Assembly: GCF_021404545.1 (NCBI RefSeq) | Contig: NZ_JAAWWD010000061.1 | Coordinates: forward strand, 1-64,000 | Source: Aestuariivita sp. | GTDB lineage: Bacteria > Pseudomonadota > Alphaproteobacteria > Rhodobacterales > Rhodobacteraceae | Reading direction: 5' to 3' | Length of the DNA: 64,000 bases | Shown here: one piece after another, positions 59,748 through 64,000 of the stretch | How positions within the stretch are numbered: the stretch's first letter is position 1 | Layout: every line of letters begins with the position of its first letter | Made by a program: the position numbers and the translations under genes | Notes under the pieces: generated by a model | The model's database searches: none | What the model was told of the DNA's origin: nothing | The model's input: only the letters and a program-made list of their open reading frames with translations

Positions 59748-60836
59748 ATGGACACAAGCCTTCGCGATCACTTGCTGAGCAATGTTGCGTTTCAGAAACT
59801 GGCCGAGGCGTCGCTGGATGCGGTGGTTGCAGCGTCTCGGGAAATGGATCTGGATGCCGGTCAGGTCATCTTGAAAGAGGGTGAGCACGACAGCGACCTT
59901 GTTCTGATCCTGTCCGGCACCGCGCGGGCGTTTCGGGTGGACAACGACGGCCACGAGGTCGAGCTGAACGAGATCCAGGCGGGCGATTGCATCGGAGAGC
60001 TGTCCCTGCTGGATGAGGGGCGCCGCACCGCCTCGGTCAAGGCGCTGACGGATTGCTCGATCATTCGCGTCCATGTGGATCAGCTCACCGATCTGTCGGT
60101 GGTCGGCGATCTCAAGGCGGCGCTGGCCACGATTGTGGTGCGGCGTGTGCGCTTGCTGAGCGATGAGATGTTGGCCAGCATGCGTGCGCAACTCGAAGCG
60201 CGAACCCTCCAAAATCAGTTCGGCTATTTCCTGATTTTCACCATCGCGATCTTCATCATCTCGACCTCGATCTTCTATCTCGTGGCCGAAGACTATGTCG
60301 AAGATGTCTATGATCCGGGGTTTTCGTGGCAGACGGTGCTGCTTTTTGCGGTGCCTTGCCTTTTTATCATTCGCGTTCTCAAGATCCCGCTGCACGATCT
60401 GGGCATCAAACGCGACGGCTTATGGACATCTGTCTGGCAGGCTCTGGCCTTTTGCGTCGTGCTGTCGTCTCCGGCCCTGATTTACATGCTGTTCTTCCGC
60501 GAACCGGTCGCGGCCGAAGATCGTCCGGTGCAGATCACGACGATATTCCTGGCACAGTACTTTCTGCACACGGTCGTGCAGGAGATTGGCGCACGCGGTC
60601 TGATCCAAGGGCTTTTTGTGAAATTCCTGGATGACCAGAAAGGACACCGGGCCGTTTTGTTGTCCAGCACGATCTTTGCGTCCTTGCATGTGACACTTGG
60701 GCTGGACGCGGTGATCCTCACCTTCTTTGCAGGCATTGTTTTCGGCTATGCGTATCATTTCCAAAAAAACCTCGCCGGGGTCATAATTATTCACTACTGG
60801 TTTGGTGTTCTTGCGGCCTCTCTCGTTGCTCTTTAG
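59748..60836 (+). CDS. Fusion of cyclic nucleotide-binding domain and CPBP membrane-protease fold
   Basis: The 362-residue protein from ATG 59748 has an N-terminal cNMP-binding domain (about 10-130) with the phosphate cassette IGELSLLDEGRRTASVKA, and a C-terminal multi-helix membrane part (about 158-362) with the CPBP (Rce1/Abi) pattern. The active site differs from the norm: EEXXXR reads Q278-E279-IGA-R283, FXXXH is present as F310-H314, and the HXXXN motif reads H349-YWF-G353. It may therefore be a regulated scaffold without proteolysis. No helix-turn-helix is present, so it is not a Crp-type factor. Confidence 0.82.
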   Translation: MDTSLRDHLLSNVAFQKLAEASLDAVVAASREMDLDAGQVILKEGEHDSDLVLILSGTARAFRVDNDGHEVELNEIQAGDCIGELSLLDEGRRTASVKALTDCSIIRVHVDQLTDLSVVGDLKAALATIVVRRVRLLSDEMLASMRAQLEARTLQNQFGYFLIFTIAIFIISTSIFYLVAEDYVEDVYDPGFSWQTVLLFAVPCLFIIRVLKIPLHDLGIKRDGLWTSVWQALAFCVVLSSPALIYMLFFREPVAAEDRPVQITTIFLAQYFLHTVVQEIGARGLIQGLFVKFLDDQKGHRAVLLSSTIFASLHVTLGLDAVILTFFAGIVFGYAYHFQKNLAGVIIIHYWFGVLAASLVAL

Positions 60837-61192
60837 GCGCGCTCATATCAAACTGTGGCGGCGTCACATGCAATGCTTTAACGATCTGCAAGGGATTTCC
60901 GCCTGTGGATGACGATCTATGACCGGGCTTCAGGCTGACCCGAACCAGGCGCCCGTGGCCCTGTGGGCGGCGCGGCGCGATCTGGCCGAAGATGCGGCAT
61001 TTGCGGTAACCCCGTCGGATCGCCGCCCCGCCTGGGTGCGATGCACCGATCTTTGGTTTATACAAGGTAGGGTCTCGCTGCGTGCAAGCGGCGCGTCCCT
61101 GACACACCATTCGGCGCCCTGCCGTCGGCCCACCGGCTGATCGAGATCGAGAGCGAAGCTGGTCCCCCGACACGCATTTTGAAAGCCTGGAT
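60837..61192. other. Intergenic region without supported gene
   Basis: This 356-base gap precedes the methyltransferase gene. Short frames exist but none shows a family pattern or a good ribosome site. Confidence 0.4.
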
Positions 61193-61909
61193 ATGTCGCA
61201 TCCCATTCCGCTTGAACTGACCAAACCGTCGCCGATGACTGTGTTCCAACCCAGCGAATACACGGCGCTGATCCTGTCCTATCTCCGGGATCGGCCCGAA
61301 ATCGTGCGCGGGCGCGATATCTGCGAAATCGGCACGGGTAATGGTGTGATCGCAGCGCAAGCGGCCCTTTTGGGTGCGTCGAGCCTGACCATTACCGATA
61401 TTGAAGAGCTGGGGCTGGAAGCGGCGCGGGAATGCCTGTCGTCGATTCCGACCCCGCCCAAGCGCATCGAGTATCTCAAAGGGCCGGTCTGGGACCCTGT
61501 CGGCAGTCGCACATTCGATGTGATCCTGACGAACCTGCCGCATTTTCCCTGCGAGACGCTCCACCTGCCGGGGCGGCTGCCCAGCTGGGCGGTTGGCGGA
61601 GTGGACGGGCGCGACATCCTCGATCCGTTCATCGACGGCATCGCCCGGCATCTGCGTGAGGACGGTGTCGCGATCTTTACACATAACCGCTTCGTCGATA
61701 TCGAGCTGACGCGTCGGCATGTCGCCGATGCGGGTCTGCATCTGGCCACCAGCCACGACATGATCGTGCCCTTGCATCCTCTCAAGGTCGCGGCGCTGTC
61801 ACTGGGGACGTCGGACCACAGCGCAGACCTGTTTCAAATCGGATCCCATTGCTTTGGCCGGGTGTGCCTGGCCATCGTCGGTCGAGCGGGATCTGGAGCG
61901 GCGGTATGA
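61193..61909 (+). CDS. Class I SAM-dependent methyltransferase
   Basis: The 238-residue protein has motif I (DICEIGTGNGVIAAQAALL) and a motif IV-like NLPHFP resembling the NPPY of protein- and RNA-N-methyltransferases such as HemK/PrmC and RsmC. The N-terminal VFQPSEYTALILSYL fits this group. Target unknown. The four-base overlap with the ABC importer gene suggests that the two are translated together. There is no strong ribosome site at 61193. Confidence 0.72.
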   Translation: MSHPIPLELTKPSPMTVFQPSEYTALILSYLRDRPEIVRGRDICEIGTGNGVIAAQAALLGASSLTITDIEELGLEAARECLSSIPTPPKRIEYLKGPVWDPVGSRTFDVILTNLPHFPCETLHLPGRLPSWAVGGVDGRDILDPFIDGIARHLREDGVAIFTHNRFVDIELTRRHVADAGLHLATSHDMIVPLHPLKVAALSLGTSDHSADLFQIGSHCFGRVCLAIVGRAGSGAAV

Positions 61910-63516
61910 TCCGGGCCCTGACAGGCCTTATGTGGGTCGTGCTGGCGGGGTTTTTGGCGGGTGCCATGCCCGCCTGGGCACAGGATGCGGATGCGCTTTT
62001 GGCCCAGGCCCGGGCCGAGCTTGGGCCGGATTGTGCGGCCCAGCCGCAGCCGGACCGGCTGTCGGACATCCTGTGCGCGGGCGAAATCCGGATCGGCGTG
62101 CGCGACGGCTATCCCAACTTCGCGGTCAATCGCGCGGGCATTCGCGCGGGCTATGAAATCGACCTGGCACGGCGGATAGCCGGAATAATCGGTGTCGAGG
62201 CGCGTCTTGTCGATGTCACGCCCGTGACGCGGATCTCGGCCCTGTCGAACGGGACGGTCGATCTGGTGATCGCCACGATGGGCCACAACTCGGTCCGGGA
62301 TGCCAATGCGCGTTTCATCCGGCCGCATTACTATTCCAGCGAAACCATCCTCATCGGGCCCCGCAGGCTGCGCATCGACGGCTGGGGGGATGTGGCGGAC
62401 CGGACCGTCTGCACCACGGTGGGCAATTTCGCCAACGCCATGCTGGTCGAGCGGGTCGCGCGCCTGATGCTGTTTGACACGCCCGCCCGCCTGATCGAGA
62501 ATCTGGAATCCGGGACCTGTCTGCTGATCGTTCAGGATGACAGCGTGATGGTCAATGCGCTGGCCGATCCGGATTTCGGCGGTCGGTTTGAACGCAAGCT
62601 GGGGATTTCGGAAATCCCCTGGGGCATGGCCGTCGCGCTGGACGGCACCGACAGGCTGGGTGCCGTTCTCGATGCCCTATCCATCCAGCTTCACAGCGGC
62701 GGTGCGCTTCTTGAAATGGCTGTGCCGCACGGGATCGAGCTGCGCTTTCTTGAGCGGATGCAAAATCTGTGGTCGCAGCCCGGTTGCCAGGACACTCCGT
62801 CGGTCTGTGTGCTTGCACCGCTCAACACCGATCTCGACCCCGGCCCGCTCAAGGCGGTGATCGCTGCGATAAACGCCTGGATGCAGGACACGTTCGCGTT
62901 TCTTTACAGTCAGTTCGCCTGGGATCTGTTTATCAATGGGGTTGCGATTTCTCTGGTTGCGGTGGTCGGTGTCCTGATCGCCACCTTGCTGATTTCGCTG
63001 CTGTTCGCAGCGGGGCTTTTGGTGAAGAACCGACTGCTCAACGGGGCGCTCGGGCTTTTGCTGATGATCTTTCAGGGCAGCCCGCCGATCCTGATCCTGG
63101 TCATGCTTGCCACCTTTGCCAACGCGATCTTCTTTTATTCGCTCACCGTCGCCTTGTTCGTTGCGATACTGGCGATCGGATTGGTCAACGGAGCCTTTGC
63201 CGGTCAGGGTATCGCGGATGCGTGGCGATCGCTTGATGATCGCATATCGGACCGCAGCCGGTTGCGCCGCGCCATTGTCCGCGCCGGGCCCCAGATCGAG
63301 GCGTTTTTGACGAATGCGACCCGCGGTATCGCCGCAGCCAGTTACGTGGGCGTCGCCGATCTGACCAATGCGATGAACGACATCGCGTCGTTTTCGCGCA
63401 ATCAGTCGATCACATATTGGATCCTGTTGATCTTTTACGTGCTGGTGGTGATGGCGGTGGTCAAGCTGTCGCGCGCGCTGCGGCTGAAACTCGAATACGC
63501 TCTGGCGGGGGAATGA
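61906..63516 (+). CDS. ABC importer: solute-binding protein fused to permease (amino-acid type)
   Basis: The 536-residue protein has a signal peptide (LMWVVLAGFLAGAMPAWA), a family 3 solute-binding domain (about 50-290; EIRIGVRDGYPNFAVNRAG, GYEIDLARRIAGIIG) and a C-terminal permease domain (about 330-535) with membrane helices and the motif AAASYVGVADLTNAMNDIA in the cytoplasmic loop. This fused layout occurs in amino-acid importers. It begins in the overlap with the methyltransferase stop. The second permease follows after 4 bases; the ATPase is outside the window. Confidence 0.85.
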   Translation: MIRALTGLMWVVLAGFLAGAMPAWAQDADALLAQARAELGPDCAAQPQPDRLSDILCAGEIRIGVRDGYPNFAVNRAGIRAGYEIDLARRIAGIIGVEARLVDVTPVTRISALSNGTVDLVIATMGHNSVRDANARFIRPHYYSSETILIGPRRLRIDGWGDVADRTVCTTVGNFANAMLVERVARLMLFDTPARLIENLESGTCLLIVQDDSVMVNALADPDFGGRFERKLGISEIPWGMAVALDGTDRLGAVLDALSIQLHSGGALLEMAVPHGIELRFLERMQNLWSQPGCQDTPSVCVLAPLNTDLDPGPLKAVIAAINAWMQDTFAFLYSQFAWDLFINGVAISLVAVVGVLIATLLISLLFAAGLLVKNRLLNGALGLLLMIFQGSPPILILVMLATFANAIFFYSLTVALFVAILAIGLVNGAFAGQGIADAWRSLDDRISDRSRLRRAIVRAGPQIEAFLTNATRGIAAASYVGVADLTNAMNDIASFSRNQSITYWILLIFYVLVVMAVVKLSRALRLKLEYALAGE

Positions 63517-63520
63517 CACC

Positions 63521-64000
63521 ATGACCATCCCCTTTTCAGACGGTTTTGCGCTGCGGCTGGCGCAAGGGCTGATCGTGAACTTCCAGATCGCGCTGACGGC
63601 GCTGCTTGTCGGACTTGTGCTGGGGGCGCTGCTGGCCGCTGTGCACCAAACGCGCCTGCCCTTGGCCGCGCGCGCGACCGACATGATGATGAGCGTGCTG
63701 CGCGCGATGCCGGTCTATATCGCGATGTTCTTTCTCGCCGGTGTCTTGCGGCCCTATTACAGCACCTTGGAAACGGTTTATGATGACCCCGGCGTGGCCT
63801 TCGTGATCCTAGCCTGTATGCCGTATATCTGCGCCTATGCCTATGATCAGGTGGGCGAGGCCATCTTCCAATGGCGGCGCGGCGCCCACCGTGCCGCGTT
63901 GTTGCTGATCCCCAACATGGTGCGGGCGTTTCAGGTGCTGGTGTCGGCCTCCTGCTTTGGCGCGGCGATCGGGGTGAACGAAGCGATGAGCGCGGTGCTG
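63521..64000 (+). CDS. ABC importer second permease (3' end outside window)
   Basis: The frame opens at ATG 63521 and stays open to the end of the window (160 codons). It encodes a HisM/GlnP-type permease with an N-terminal helix (NFQIALTALLVGLVLGALLA), MSVLRAMPVYIAMFFLAG and the EAA-type loop FGAAIGVNEAMSAVL at the cut edge. It belongs with the fused importer gene upstream. Confidence 0.85.
   Translation, partial: MTIPFSDGFALRLAQGLIVNFQIALTALLVGLVLGALLAAVHQTRLPLAARATDMMMSVLRAMPVYIAMFFLAGVLRPYYSTLETVYDDPGVAFVILACMPYICAYAYDQVGEAIFQWRRGAHRAALLLIPNMVRAFQVLVSASCFGAAIGVNEAMSAVL

Noticed and set aside
60919-61140. 73-codon frame before the methyltransferase gene
   Set aside because: No ribosome site or motif; considered as an N-terminal piece of the methyltransferase in another frame but no matching sequence was found.
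1-64000. CRISPR arrays, tRNA genes, transposases, integrases and phage genes
   Set aside because: No regular direct repeats with spacers, cloverleaf sequences or recognisable mobile-element proteins were seen.

Overview
The window looks like a Rhodobacterales (Roseobacter-type) alphaproteobacterium. The base composition is GC-rich. The flagellar genes include the alphaproteobacterial markers flaF, flbT, motE, a MucR/Ros regulator and DUF1217 and DUF6468 proteins. TRAP transporters and a CtrA-type DNA-binding regulator are also present. No rRNA, tRNA, CRISPR array, insertion sequence or phage gene was recognised.

Positions 1-37,500 hold one almost complete flagellar locus. Left to right: a partial gene of unknown function, motB, mucR, a small gene, an OmpR-type regulator, a gene of unknown function, fliK-flgD, then (minus strand) a second fliL-like gene with flgH-flgA-flgG-flgF, a secreted TPR protein, flaF-flbT-DUF1217, fliG and fliP-fliN-fliH-fliF (minus), fliL-fliM-DUF6468-motE (plus), flhB-fliR-flhA-slt-fliQ-fliE-flgC-flgB (minus), fliI, flagellin, a flgN-like gene, flgJ-type rod protein, flgI, a CtrA/FtcR-like regulator, and flgL-flgK-flgE. 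Export gate, basal body, rod, rings, hook, junction proteins, switch and filament are all encoded. motA, fliJ, fliO, fliD and chemotaxis genes are not seen. TTAA-N7-TTAA boxes (the CtrA recognition pattern) lie in several promoter gaps. The two OmpR-type regulators both have receiver domains lacking the phosphorylation residues, which suggests phosphorylation-independent control.

Positions 37,500-50,200 carry accessory genes: a CAP-domain protein; an XRE-cupin regulator divergent from an operon for an FAD oxidase, a TRAP transporter (M, P, Q subunits), an M81 peptidase and an alpha/beta hydrolase; an OhrR-type peroxide sensor divergent from a shortened catalase-like gene; and an ExbB-ExbD-ExbD-TonB energy module whose second ExbD has Asn in place of the channel Asp.

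Positions 50,200-64,000 carry a ScpB-like/DUF1403 pair, an FAD amine oxidase with a cyclopropane-fatty-acid synthase, an LpxH-like phosphatase overlapping a GT4 glycosyltransferase, a radical SAM protein, a fusion of a cyclic-nucleotide-binding domain to a CPBP membrane-protease fold with altered active-site residues, and a methyltransferase overlapping an ABC importer (solute-binding/permease fusion plus a second permease cut by the window end). Several gaps of 350-860 bases contain nothing that can be supported as a gene.
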